Positions 35,633 to 44,017 of a stretch of 64,000 bases of DNA are shown in pieces (position 1 is the first letter of the stretch; the number at the start of each line of letters is the position of its first letter). Origin of the DNA: Ensifer sp. MPMI2T. GTDB taxonomy: Bacteria; Pseudomonadota; Alphaproteobacteria; Rhizobiales; Rhizobiaceae. Position numbers and translations under genes: made by a program. The stretch spans positions 1 to 64,000 of the forward strand of contig NZ_SRXN01000034.1 in the NCBI RefSeq assembly GCF_004827385.1, in the 5' to 3' direction. The notes below the pieces were generated by a model. It did not search any database. It saw only the letters and a program-made list of their open reading frames with translations, and had not been told where the DNA came from.

Positions 35633-37990
35633 TCAATCGGCACGAGGAGGAAAGAACACCTTCCCTACAGCGCGGTGCAAAGGGTTCTTCAGATTGGCAA
35701 AGAAGCGCGTCGGATCGGCATCGTACTTCTTCAGATCCTTCTTGCTCCCGAGAACCTGCACAAATGGCCTGATCACAGGCACCAAATGACGCCGGGCCTT
35801 GCCGACCGGAACAACAGCGAAATCGTCCTTTTGCTTTTTCGGCGGTATCGGCATCCCAGCAGTGGCCTGATCCATTCCCGCTTGCTGGCGTAGATAATAG
35901 TGGAAGCGGTCAAAAAGCGGAGCCGCCTGGTTGATCTGTCTCGCCCTGGCGACCTGATACGTCACCTTGGGGACACCTGGAAGATTAATCTGGTAGAAGT
36001 CCAGACCTGTGGTGATGGTGCTGAATGATCCGTCCGCTTCCTCTCTCCGTTCGGTCGTAGCCGTAGCGAATGAATAGACGTTGGTGATGAGGTGATGCAC
36101 AAAGCGGAGCGTTTTTTCGTGGTCGACCGGGCCACGCTCAACGACAGACTTCACTAGATCATCTGCGCTGTAGGAACGTAGCGAGGTGTTCAGGCCTTCG
36201 AAAGCATAGAAGGATTGACCGTGTACAAATGTCGGCTTGCCCATCATCATGGCGTAGATTCCGACTCCAGAATTGATGAGGGCTACTGCATCGCAGAGTT
36301 CAAGCAGGTCGAGGAAATGCGTGTCATCAGGCGCATACCTCGCGTTCTGCATGTCCGCTGAGACGGTTTCTAGAGGATGCTTCTTACACAAGACCACCCA
36401 GCCCATCTTCCGCAGCCGACCGGCAGCTTCATCGATCATGGCGATGAACTTATTGTAGCCGTCAGAGTCGCCGGCCATGTGCTTGATGACAGTATCGTTC
36501 GGCCGCTGGAGCGGGACGAAGAGAACCTTTTTGCCACCAATTTTCAGTGACGAAGCCAGCGCGGACGCGCCGACGCGCGTGCCTTGCGTCTCTAGCGACG
36601 GCTTTGTGTTTAGGGTTTCTTGTATGTACTGCGTCGCCTTTGCGCGCTGTTCGGTCGTCAGTTCGAAATTCCAAAGGCTTTCCGCATAGCTTTTTGAGTC
36701 CGCGTTGAACCCGGTGGGATCGAAGAACCAACTGTCAGGAAGCGCCCCGCGCTCGAAGACGAGGTAAGGGAAACCGGTCTCTCGGCACCAGTTGTAAACC
36801 TTCTGCCTGCCGCTGTTGCCGTAGGGAGAGTGGAACAGAATTCGTGTTACGCCTAGCGTCTCGATTGTCTGCTGAAGGTCTTGTTCATTGATTTCGCCGG
36901 TTTCATCCAGAAACTCTTTCTCAAGGATGAACTTCATCCGGCCCAAGAGCGGCTGGACGTCCCTGATGCACTCGGATGCGTGCGATTGTGGCTGCCCCAG
37001 GTAGAGGGTTGTATTGTCGGCTTGCTCGTTGGCGAACAATGGATCTGGGTGCCGGCCGTCCTTGTCGAACTTCTTGAAGAATTCCTTCCACAGAGCTCGG
37101 TTTGAGGTCATCGCCTCGGCATTGTAAAAGGAGGCATCCTTGGGGCGGGGATGCCAGAGATGGACAACGAAGAGGTTCGACATCAAAGCCGCTCTGCCGA
37201 GCAAGGAGAACATCGCACGGAAGCCTGAATAAGCCGCGATGTCCCAATTCCGGCCATCGTGAAGGTAGTTGTCCGGGCGCGGCAGGATATCTTCATCACG
37301 CATCAAGCGATGGTACAGTTCGAAGTCCTCGAAGCCATGCCCGCGAAACTCGCCGCGGTGGCCGCCAACGGAGAGATAGTGCAGGCGATCGAGAACCATG
37401 ATCGAAGTGCATGGGGCAAGGTTCTGCACTGACGCGGTGTCGCCGTAGATCCAGCGAAGATAGAAGTCTTGGAACGTCTGGTCGCTGAGGTTGTCAGTGA
37501 ATTCCTCGGTTCCCTCCCTGGTGAGATAAAGGCACGGAACGGCGAAGAACGCCTTCTTGTTGGAAGATATGCCGTAGCTCTCCATGAAACGGAGAAGCCG
37601 CGGCCAAAAGTCAGAGGGGGCCCGACAGTCGATGTCAAAGAAGGTGACAGCAGATCCCGTCGCGTGCTGCACCCCATGATCCCTAGCGGCTCCGATGGAG
37701 AAAATCTCCCCTTCGTTGCCGTGGCACAAATAGCGTGCACCAAAGGTATCGCACCATGCCTTGACCTGAATAGCGCTATCTTCGGGAGAGCCAGAGTCTA
37801 CAACGATAAATTCCAGGCCGTCGTTTCGTGGCAATAGCCGGAGCTGCTCTTCGATCCTCTCCATGAGGTGAGGGAGCGTGGGATCATCCCTGAATGGGAA
37901 AATAACGGATAGGCGAGGCTTGCAGGCATCTGCGCCTTCGGTGATCGGTTTAGCTCCAGCAACGCTGTTGAAGTGGATCTTCTCGTTCAT
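35633..37990 (-). CDS. bifunctional capsule glycosyltransferase: GT2 domain fused to a Capsule_synth (KpsC/KpsS-like) domain
   Basis: 785 residues from ATG 37990 (GGAGAGGTCACCG upstream); the frame runs on to 38089 without a better start. Residues about 25-300 are a GT-A fold family 2 transferase (LSVIFPFRDDP, FIVVDSGSPED, FFDIDCRAP as the DxD, HGFEDFELYHRLMRDE as the ED motif). Residues about 370-680 resemble Capsule_synth proteins (FHSPYGNSGRQKVYNWC, FERGALPDSWFFDPTGFN, LCKKHPLE, AVALINSGVGIYAMMMGKPT). The C-terminal 90 residues are basic. The likely role is to add the first or repeating sugars to the capsule linker (inference). It is divergent from the second KpsM copy. Confidence 0.85.
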   Translation of the reverse strand: MNEKIHFNSVAGAKPITEGADACKPRLSVIFPFRDDPTLPHLMERIEEQLRLLPRNDGLEFIVVDSGSPEDSAIQVKAWCDTFGARYLCHGNEGEIFSIGAARDHGVQHATGSAVTFFDIDCRAPSDFWPRLLRFMESYGISSNKKAFFAVPCLYLTREGTEEFTDNLSDQTFQDFYLRWIYGDTASVQNLAPCTSIMVLDRLHYLSVGGHRGEFRGHGFEDFELYHRLMRDEDILPRPDNYLHDGRNWDIAAYSGFRAMFSLLGRAALMSNLFVVHLWHPRPKDASFYNAEAMTSNRALWKEFFKKFDKDGRHPDPLFANEQADNTTLYLGQPQSHASECIRDVQPLLGRMKFILEKEFLDETGEINEQDLQQTIETLGVTRILFHSPYGNSGRQKVYNWCRETGFPYLVFERGALPDSWFFDPTGFNADSKSYAESLWNFELTTEQRAKATQYIQETLNTKPSLETQGTRVGASALASSLKIGGKKVLFVPLQRPNDTVIKHMAGDSDGYNKFIAMIDEAAGRLRKMGWVVLCKKHPLETVSADMQNARYAPDDTHFLDLLELCDAVALINSGVGIYAMMMGKPTFVHGQSFYAFEGLNTSLRSYSADDLVKSVVERGPVDHEKTLRFVHHLITNVYSFATATTERREEADGSFSTITTGLDFYQINLPGVPKVTYQVARARQINQAAPLFDRFHYYLRQQAGMDQATAGMPIPPKKQKDDFAVVPVGKARRHLVPVIRPFVQVLGSKKDLKKYDADPTRFFANLKNPLHRAVGKVFFPPRAD

Positions 37991-38196
37991 CGGTGACCTC
38001 TCCAATCCGATCTGCCAATTCATCCGGCAAAGTTCATTCAGACGGAAGCCTTTTACCCTGTCGTGGCGGCAAGGCAAACCGTTATGCATTGCAGCATTCT
38101 AAAGTTGCGATCACGTCACCTATAAAATGTCGCGATTTTTGTGGTGACCGTAGAGATCCAGTGGTATCAGGCAAAAAATTTTGCCGGAGGTTCCGA

Positions 38197-38973
38197 GTGA
38201 GTTCGCTGAGCAAGCATGCCCGCGTGACAGTTGCACTTATGGTGCGGGAAATATCCACACGTTATGGCAGCAAGCCTGGCGGCTATGTATGGGCGTTGGT
38301 CGATCCGGTGGCGCACGTAGCGCTCATGACGATAATATTCCAGGCGATCGCCAGAATGCCCGCCCTGGGTTCGAGCTTTGCCCTGTTCTTCGCGACTGGA
38401 TATCTGCCGTATATGTTCTATTCGTCGATGTCTGGCTTTGTGACGGGGGCCGTGAGGGCAAACAGGGCACTTCTCAATTACCCGATTGTTGCTCCAGTTG
38501 ATTGCGTGATCGCCAGGTACTTCGTCCAGTTCTTGACTTCCGGGCTCGTCGCCTTTCTGGTCCTCATGTTCGTGGTGATGGAGGACGATGTATCGCTTTC
38601 GATTGACGAAGGCAAAATCGCAAGCGCATGCCTGTTCGCGACCCTGCTGGGCTTAGGGATCGGGGTTGCCAATATTGGTCTCTATGCTCGCTCGTCTCTC
38701 TATGAGCAAGTATATGGCATCGTGACTAGGCCGCTGTTCATGATATCTGGCGTGTTCTTTGTGCCGGATTCACTGCCGCACCCATTTGGCGACTATATTC
38801 TCTACAACCCGCTGACGCACATCATAATGTGGTTCAGGACTGGCATCTATCCGGAGTATCGAGCGCAGGGCCTCGATATCGGATATGTTGCAGAGTTCAC
38901 CGCAATAGCGATCTTCATTGGGGTGATTATCTTCACCTTCTCAGGCCGGTATCTGCGCGAGGAGAAGGCGTGA
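38197..38973 (+). CDS. second KpsM-type capsule ABC permease
   Basis: 258 residues from a GTG start with CCGGAGGTTCCGA ahead. Motifs as in the first copy: VALMVREISTRYGSKPGG, six hydrophobic segments, TRPLFMISGVFFVPDSLPHP and NPLTHIIMWFRTGIYPEYRA. No KpsT-type ATPase gene is next to it, so it probably shares the KpsT at 33680-34339. Two functional permeases with one ATPase recall rkpT1/rkpT2 of S. meliloti (known from memory). A strong hairpin follows the stop. Confidence 0.92.
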   Translation: MSSLSKHARVTVALMVREISTRYGSKPGGYVWALVDPVAHVALMTIIFQAIARMPALGSSFALFFATGYLPYMFYSSMSGFVTGAVRANRALLNYPIVAPVDCVIARYFVQFLTSGLVAFLVLMFVVMEDDVSLSIDEGKIASACLFATLLGLGIGVANIGLYARSSLYEQVYGIVTRPLFMISGVFFVPDSLPHPFGDYILYNPLTHIIMWFRTGIYPEYRAQGLDIGYVAEFTAIAIFIGVIIFTFSGRYLREEKA

Positions 38974-38978
38974 GGGCA

Positions 38979-39006
38979 AGAACCCTTCGCCAGTGCGAAG
39001 GGTTCT
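38979..39006. terminator. 12-bp stem hairpin between convergent genes
   Basis: AGAACCCTTCGC (38979-38990) and GCGAAGGGTTCT (38995-39006) pair perfectly around CAGT. It lies six bases past the KpsM stop and ten before the FkbM stop, the usual place for a bidirectional terminator, although neither side has a long U tract. Confidence 0.7.
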
Positions 39007-39016
39007 GCTGCGATGG

Positions 39017-39853
39017 TCAGTCAACCCAGGTGAAGCCGCTGCCCGGCTGCTTTACACGATCCAATTCGGACTGCGGCAGGAAGAAGATGTCGTTGACATT
39101 TGGCCGATTGCTAAAGCTGGTGAGTTGGCCGGTCGCGGCATCATAGGACACCGGAACGAAGCTAACGGAATCCATAAACTCGACCACCGGTTCGTGCTCG
39201 TTCTTCTCGAGCATGACGATCGGTTTCGACCTAAGCAGCGTTTCCTTCATGCCCTTGAGAACGTTGATCTCGAAACCTTCGACATCGATTTTCACGAGGC
39301 TCGGAGAGAGCTTCAGATCATCGATCACCTGGACCTTCACCGGGACTTCCGCGATGTCGAGGGACGAATTGGTGCGGTGCTTGTGGAGGGAATCCACCAC
39401 CGAAGGCTTGTCCAGCTGACGCCGCAGGACACTGGCGCGCGACGACGGTCCAAGCGGAGTGGCGGGCGTCGGGGTGAACGTGACTTCTCCGGTCACCTCC
39501 GGAACGTACAGCGTTATTTCGCCGGGTTGGTCCCCGACAGCGGTCTCGACCCACTCCAATCTGTCACCGAGAGTGGACTTGAGGAATGCCCCGCACTCTC
39601 GAAACATCGGGTTAGGTTCGAACGCGACGAACGAAACCTGCGGCAAAACCCCAGAAAGATAGGCGATCGACTGGCCGGCATGGGCGCCGATGTCTAGGAA
39701 TTGCCCCCCGCTGCTCGCGAATCGCGTGAAGAAGGTGAAATTCGCATGCGGCGGCTTCTTCGTCGCCAGAACGTTCTTACAGTATGCAAGCGCCTGTTCG
39801 GAGGTCGGATGGCCGACATAGTTCTTGGCAGGCTCGGCTGATGTATTGGACAT
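39017..39853 (-). CDS. FkbM-family SAM-dependent methyltransferase
   Basis: 278 residues. GGQFLDIGAHAGQSIAYLS (about 49-67) is the SAM-binding motif I, VSFVAFEPNPMF motif II-like acidic end, and LVKIDVEGFEINVLKG the FkbM signature (about 187-202). FkbM enzymes O-methylate sugars or other small molecules; in polysaccharide clusters they usually methylate a sugar of the repeat. It converges with the second KpsM gene and is preceded by a 250-base gap. Confidence 0.9.
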   Translation of the reverse strand: MSNTSAEPAKNYVGHPTSEQALAYCKNVLATKKPPHANFTFFTRFASSGGQFLDIGAHAGQSIAYLSGVLPQVSFVAFEPNPMFRECGAFLKSTLGDRLEWVETAVGDQPGEITLYVPEVTGEVTFTPTPATPLGPSSRASVLRRQLDKPSVVDSLHKHRTNSSLDIAEVPVKVQVIDDLKLSPSLVKIDVEGFEINVLKGMKETLLRSKPIVMLEKNEHEPVVEFMDSVSFVPVSYDAATGQLTSFSNRPNVNDIFFLPQSELDRVKQPGSGFTWVD

Positions 39854-40106
39854 TTGAAGTCGTTCTCTCGTTTCTGGCTTTCGCCTAAGTTGACGGGAGA
39901 GAACATACTGGCGCTTGTCAGAACAAGCAATCAGTCGGTGTGCGGGTAACGGGAAGTCCAGTCAGCGTTGTTCCAGTTGGCGGCGCCAATTTCGGCTTCT
40001 TCGCGCTCTTGGGGCGCTCGATCCACGGCATCCTCAGACGCTTCCTCGGATGACGGAGTCCAAAAGGCGAGATACAGGCTAACTGCTATTAGAGCAGCCC
40101 CATAAA

Positions 40107-41395
40107 CGAATAACCGTCGGCGACATCTCGGCCTCCGACGTCTCGCTGGTGGCGAAGCTCAAGGACGGAGAGCTTTCCGCGCGGATCGAGCACTTGGGTA
40201 TAGATGCGGGCAGCATTACCGCCAATGTCAGCACCGATGTTCATGATGACGAGCCGACCTTCCAGCGTCATATATCGAGCAACGGGCTCGACATCGGCAA
40301 ACTGACCTCGTTGATGGGGCAATCGGTCCCACTGTCCGGTGCTCTGACGATAGATACCGGCTGGGCGCGTCCTTTGCCATTGAGAATGGTGTCGCGCAAA
40401 CCGACGACATCAAGCTTGTCGGCCCGTTGCCAAGCCTCGTTTCAAGCGACTGGATACGCGGCGAACTCGGCAGACAGCTATCTGCTGCGACGGGCAGTTC
40501 AATTTCGCTCAATGGTCCTGTCAGACTTTCTGCCTTCCCCCATCTCGCAATTCTAGCGGAAGATGTCGCGCTCTCTGCGGAAACGCACGGCATCACAGCC
40601 GAATTCGGGGAGGTTGCAGGTTCTGTGACGCTGTCCTCCCTGTGGTCGGATCGCCTCCACATAACAGAGATCAAGGTGGATCGGCCGGTGATCGTGCTCA
40701 GTGAAGGCCCAGGTCGTACATCGACGATACCGGGGAGTCCCAACGAACGGGCCAAACAAAACGATCCACTTGCGGCCCTTGCCACTTTCCTCGAACGAAG
40801 CGCGATCGATTCAATCTCAGTCGCCGGCGGCACGCTGATACGGAAAGACGCAGCGGGCCCCGAGCAGACCGTGACTGATGTCGACCTTTCACTTACGGCG
40901 CCCGGCATTGATGATGAGCTATCTCTTTCGGCGAGCGCCCGAATGGAGGAGCGACACTACGAGGCCACCCTCACCGTCTCCTCTTTGCGGTCACTGCTTC
41001 AACGCCGGCCAACCGACTTGACCATCTCCTTCCAAGCGGCTCCGGTGCCTGCATCCGGTTTCGCGGAGTTCGAGGCAATCGGGCAAGTGGCCTTAAATGC
41101 CAATGGCAGCTATCAGATCCGCGGCGGCAAGTTGCGTATCGGCGAACAGGCGTTTGGTCTGGACGCTCTCCTCATACCCGGCAAGCGTCCCCGGGTTCTC
41201 GCTGACCTCGATGCTGATCGGTTGGATCTGGGCCTATCTGTCGAGGCCACGTCGGGTTCTTCGCAATCGAAGGCACGGTCAGCAGACCCCGGCTCCCCCG
41301 CAAGCCTGCGATTTCTCGCTGGTTTCGACAGCGACATGAGCGTTCACGTGGGCACCTTGCCCGTGCGCCGACCGGGTGGCAAATCGAGACTATAG
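40107..41395 (+). pseudogene. scrambled asmA-family remnant
   Basis: The pieces of an AsmA-like envelope protein are present in the wrong order. First comes a mid/C-terminal piece (GDISASDVSLVAKLKDGELS...LGIDAGSITANVSTD, 40113-40370), then a short C-terminal piece in another frame (ASFAIENGVAQTDDIKLVGP, 40367-40426), joined directly to the N-terminal piece (LPSLVSSDWIRGELGRQLSA... to 41395). The last part runs 322 residues, ends abruptly in PVRRPGGKSRL and lacks the membrane anchor at its start. The order suggests recombination between two tandem asmA copies followed by deletions. A function is unlikely. Confidence 0.8.
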
Positions 41396-41691
41396 GAATT
41401 CCGCAACCACCCTGCGCTCAATTGTTAACAACCGTTGTTGTTAACAACCGTTGTCCGCCTGGTCCGAATGAAGGCAAAACTCCCATGACAGGAAAATGAG
41501 AGCGCAGGCGACGGCCATAATTGCAGCACTGTTCAATTCGCAGGCGGGAGAGCCCGCCACGCGTCTCAAAGGCGGTTCGCTCGCGGTTGACGGGAGATTG
41601 TGCCGCAAGCGAACGCTATTTTAGCTTGCAAGGCGCCGTCGCATTGGTTACTCCAAAAAACTCATCCACTGGGGATTTGGGGCGTTAAAAC
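41396..41691. other. AT-richer gap with a direct repeat
   Basis: No gene is visible. TTGTTAACAACCGTTG is followed by GTTAACAACCGTTG (about 41420-41452), a tandem repeat of AACAACCGTTGTT with internal symmetry, just downstream of the asmA remnant. It could be a recombination scar or a binding site. Confidence 0.5.
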
Positions 41692-41988
41692 TTGAGTATC
41701 TCGGATGAACAGTTGCGTGTCGCAACTTACGAGTTTCTTATAAGGAACTTGGTCACAAAAACGGTTAGAAGCTGCGACGGCGCAGATCTTAAGCTGGAGA
41801 TCTGCAGCGCCTTATTACGCATGGCACCTCCGTTTGGTTCGAATGAAGTTGAGCAAGCAAGTATCAGAGCCAGGATGTACGACGAGGCGATGGCGGTGCT
41901 GAACTGGGCGATAGATGGCGAAGGAGCCACCCGATCGCCAATTCCAGGCAGGCCACTGCCGCATACGCATTATCGTGAGTGGCGTTAA
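41692..41988 (+). CDS. hypothetical protein, 98 aa
   Basis: 98 residues from TTG 41692 (GGGGATTTGGGGCG upstream). An internal ATG at 41704 is not in frame; other in-frame starts lie downstream. Recognisable traits are an acidic helical first half (DEQLRVATYEFLIRNLVTKT), a middle NEVEQASIRARMYDEAMAVL and a proline-rich basic end (PIPGRPLPHTHYREWR). I do not recognise the family. Codon use is lower in GC than the surrounding core genes, suggesting import. It ends just before the phage endolysin fragment on the other strand. Confidence 0.5.
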   Translation: MSISDEQLRVATYEFLIRNLVTKTVRSCDGADLKLEICSALLRMAPPFGSNEVEQASIRARMYDEAMAVLNWAIDGEGATRSPIPGRPLPHTHYREWR

Positions 41989-42129
41989 CTACCACGAGAG
42001 CGGCTGCTTTAGCTTGTGCTGCTTGTTGGCGTAGATCACGTCATAGGACGCGCGGTCGCTCCGGCCGACTTCCGTTTCACGGATGAAGTCGAGCAGGATC
42101 GCCGCGCCGGGAGGCACGGTCTTATCCAT
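41989..42129 (-). pseudogene. N-terminal fragment of a phage endolysin/muramidase
   Basis: 46 residues: PPGAAILLDFIRETEVGRSD and RASYDVIYANKQHKLKQPLS followed by a stop. The E of RETEVGR is the catalytic glutamate position, and YDVIYA is the conserved start of GH104-like phage lysozymes of rhizobial prophages. A full enzyme has about 170-230 residues, so this is only the first part. A minus-strand terminator stands directly upstream, as between prophage genes. It is a prophage relic. Confidence 0.7.
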
Positions 42130-42153
42130 GTTTCACCTTGGGCTGATAAAGAA

Positions 42154-42172
42154 AAACCCCCGCGATGGCGGG
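42154..42172 (-). terminator. intrinsic terminator, phage type
   Basis: On the minus strand CCCCGCCATCGCGGGG is followed by GTTTTTCTTTATC: a short GC stem (CCCCGC/GCGGGG, 4-base loop) and a U tract. It lies upstream of the endolysin fragment and would end a leftward transcript from a gene that is now gone, a typical prophage arrangement. Confidence 0.75.
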
Positions 42173-42246
42173 GCTGGAAGAAGCGGCCTCGTTGACCTTG
42201 CATGGCGGTGTGCTATGGATCGCGGCCCTGCAATGTGAGAGCGATC

Positions 42247-43107
42247 ATGCTGCCTGCCATCAGTCCCAAGAACACGCTTATTGCTGTTTTCTCATACAAT
42301 ATGACGCGCGAGTTGGATCTATGTCTGCAATCGATCAAGGACATGTGCGCGGGTTTCGACGTCGTCCTGATAGACGATGCCAGCGAAGAGCCGCTTACGC
42401 ATGGCATCATTCAAAGCCACGCCGATCGGCTGAACGAGGTCTTCACCCTGCCACCGGTCAAGAAAAACAGGACCCGCGGACGGCTACATGAAAACATTCA
42501 AAGAATGTACGAATACGCGCTTTCGAAAGGCTATCGCTACCTATTCATGGTGCAGGACGACATGCAGCTTCTTCGCCCGCTCAATCAGCGCGTTTTGAGC
42601 GAGTACGACGCGATTTTCTCCAAGGGCGATCACATAATACAGATCGACCCGCGCTTTCTTCGGAACCTTGGCGCAATCGACATCCTGCCGGATATCCAAG
42701 CTTACTGTTTCGCGGCCTCCGACTATCGCAACTCCTATGCCGATGTCGGCATATTGAGCCTGGATCGGCTGGTGGCAAATGACTGGAAATTTGAGATCGG
42801 CGAGAGAGAATTAAAGATAAAGGCCCACGAAAGAGGGCTTCGCCGCATCTTTCCGTTCACTCCAATCATGATGCATGTTCCCTACCCCACGATCTACCGA
42901 AAGGGGGAGAAGGTTCAAAGGCAATCGCTCATCCCGATTCATCGCGGAAAATACAGCTACCACTACCTTTCCGAGCGCGAAATGTCGGCGCTCGATGCGC
43001 GCCCGTTATCCGCCATCCCGTACACTCGCAAGTATCTCCGGCCAAAAGGCATGGGCTTGGCATACCTTCGTTACATGTTCGAAAACGAGAACCGTGTTTT
43101 CTCCTAG
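42247..43107 (+). CDS. family 2-like glycosyltransferase
   Basis: 286 residues from ATG 42247. TLIAVFSYNMTRELDLCLQS is the GT2-type N-terminus, VVLIDDASEE holds the first acidic pair and YLFMVQDDMQLLRP (about 98-111) the D-D-x pattern equivalent to DxD. The C-terminal third is basic with many tyrosines. There is no membrane segment. It stands between two prophage relics (41989-42172 and 43120-43209) and next to IS66 debris, so it may have come in with a phage; it probably modifies a surface sugar (inference). Confidence 0.75.
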   Translation: MLPAISPKNTLIAVFSYNMTRELDLCLQSIKDMCAGFDVVLIDDASEEPLTHGIIQSHADRLNEVFTLPPVKKNRTRGRLHENIQRMYEYALSKGYRYLFMVQDDMQLLRPLNQRVLSEYDAIFSKGDHIIQIDPRFLRNLGAIDILPDIQAYCFAASDYRNSYADVGILSLDRLVANDWKFEIGERELKIKAHERGLRRIFPFTPIMMHVPYPTIYRKGEKVQRQSLIPIHRGKYSYHYLSEREMSALDARPLSAIPYTRKYLRPKGMGLAYLRYMFENENRVFS

Positions 43108-43119
43108 CAGGGCGTTAGA

Positions 43120-43209
43120 CTAGAGGCTGAGCGCGGCTGTCCACATGGCGTCGATCTGTGCTTCACTGAGGCCGAGAGCGGCGCCTACGGAGGCAATCAA
43201 CGGGTGCAT
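43120..43209 (-). pseudogene. short phage-like tail-region C-terminal fragment
   Basis: 29 residues end in a stop: HPLIASVGAALGLSEAQIDA then MWTAALSL. This pattern (GAALGLSE-QIDA-WTAAL) looks like the C-terminus of a small prophage protein found next to endolysin genes; the identification is from memory and weak. Its left end joins the IS66 remnant at about 43210-43220. Confidence 0.4.
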
Positions 43210-43220
43210 GCTTTGATGCT

Positions 43221-43747
43221 TTGATGTCACGTTCGATATCAAAGAGAGCATCGATGCGCTTGACGGCCTCAAGCGCAACCGGCGAGATTGCGGCAGCATT
43301 CTTGCCGCGTTTGGCGTTGCTGACGATGTCGGCGAGCACGAAGAACTTGCGCCGTGAATGTGCCCAGCACAGCCCCTAGGTCAGTGGAACGGGGTCGCGA
43401 TAGACCTTGAACAGTGGGTTATAGCCGCCATAGGCGTCAGCCTGCAGAATACCGGTGAAGCTCTTCAGATGACGCCGGGATGCTCTTGCCTCTTGCCGCC
43501 GGTCGCGCGAGGCACAATAGACGCTCGGCGGCCAGCACATGCGCCTCGATCAGCGCATGCAGCGGCTTTAGCGCCGCGGCGTCGGCCCCGACCTGGCCGG
43601 CAAGCGTCGACAGGCGGAGATCGATGCCCTCGGGGGCATAGCGCTCGCTCTGTCGGTTCAGCGGTTAGTGCTGGGCGAACTTCTCGAACAGGATCATCGC
43701 CAGCAGGTTCGGCCCGGCAAAGCCGCGCGGCGTCACGTGCGTGGGGT
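43221..43747 (-). mobile_element. IS66-family transposase (TnpC) remnant
   Basis: On the minus strand THVTPRGFAGPNLLAMILFE and KFAQH, then a TAA in place of Gln, PLNRQSERYAPEGIDLRLST, IEAHVLAAERL; a deletion; then SFTGILQADAYGGYNPLFKV, a TAG where Glu should be, and GLCWAHSRRKFFVLADIVSN to RIDALFDIERDIK. These are TnpC blocks in the right order with two nonsense changes and a deletion of the DDE region between. No inverted ends are seen. Not functional. Confidence 0.9.
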
Positions 43748-44017
43748 TACACTACTTCGATCATCCAGAAGGTTCTAGTTCCAGAACTAGGTGCAGACAT
43801 AGAAGCTCATATAAGCTCATCGAGCCCATACTAAGTTCCAACGGCTCGACAGACGGGTCTGCTTGCCGCTTATGGATGATCTCTTCCCGCTTGTTATCCA
43901 GCAAGCACGCGGTGTCGCTCCGGTCGACCGCGCGTGCGAAAAAGAGGCTCTGCACGGAGCGTGCCGACGCTCACGAGCGACCGGGGAACTCAGGAGGCAT
44001 GGAATCGGCACGGCGAA
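43748..44017. other. gap between the IS66 remnant and the next gene
   Basis: 270 bases without a credible gene. TAGTTCCAGAACTAGG and its neighbour GTTCTAGTTCC form a small palindrome (CTAGTTC-CA-GAACTAG, about 43777-43792). The rest is of lower GC and looks like debris of the IS insertion. Confidence 0.4.
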
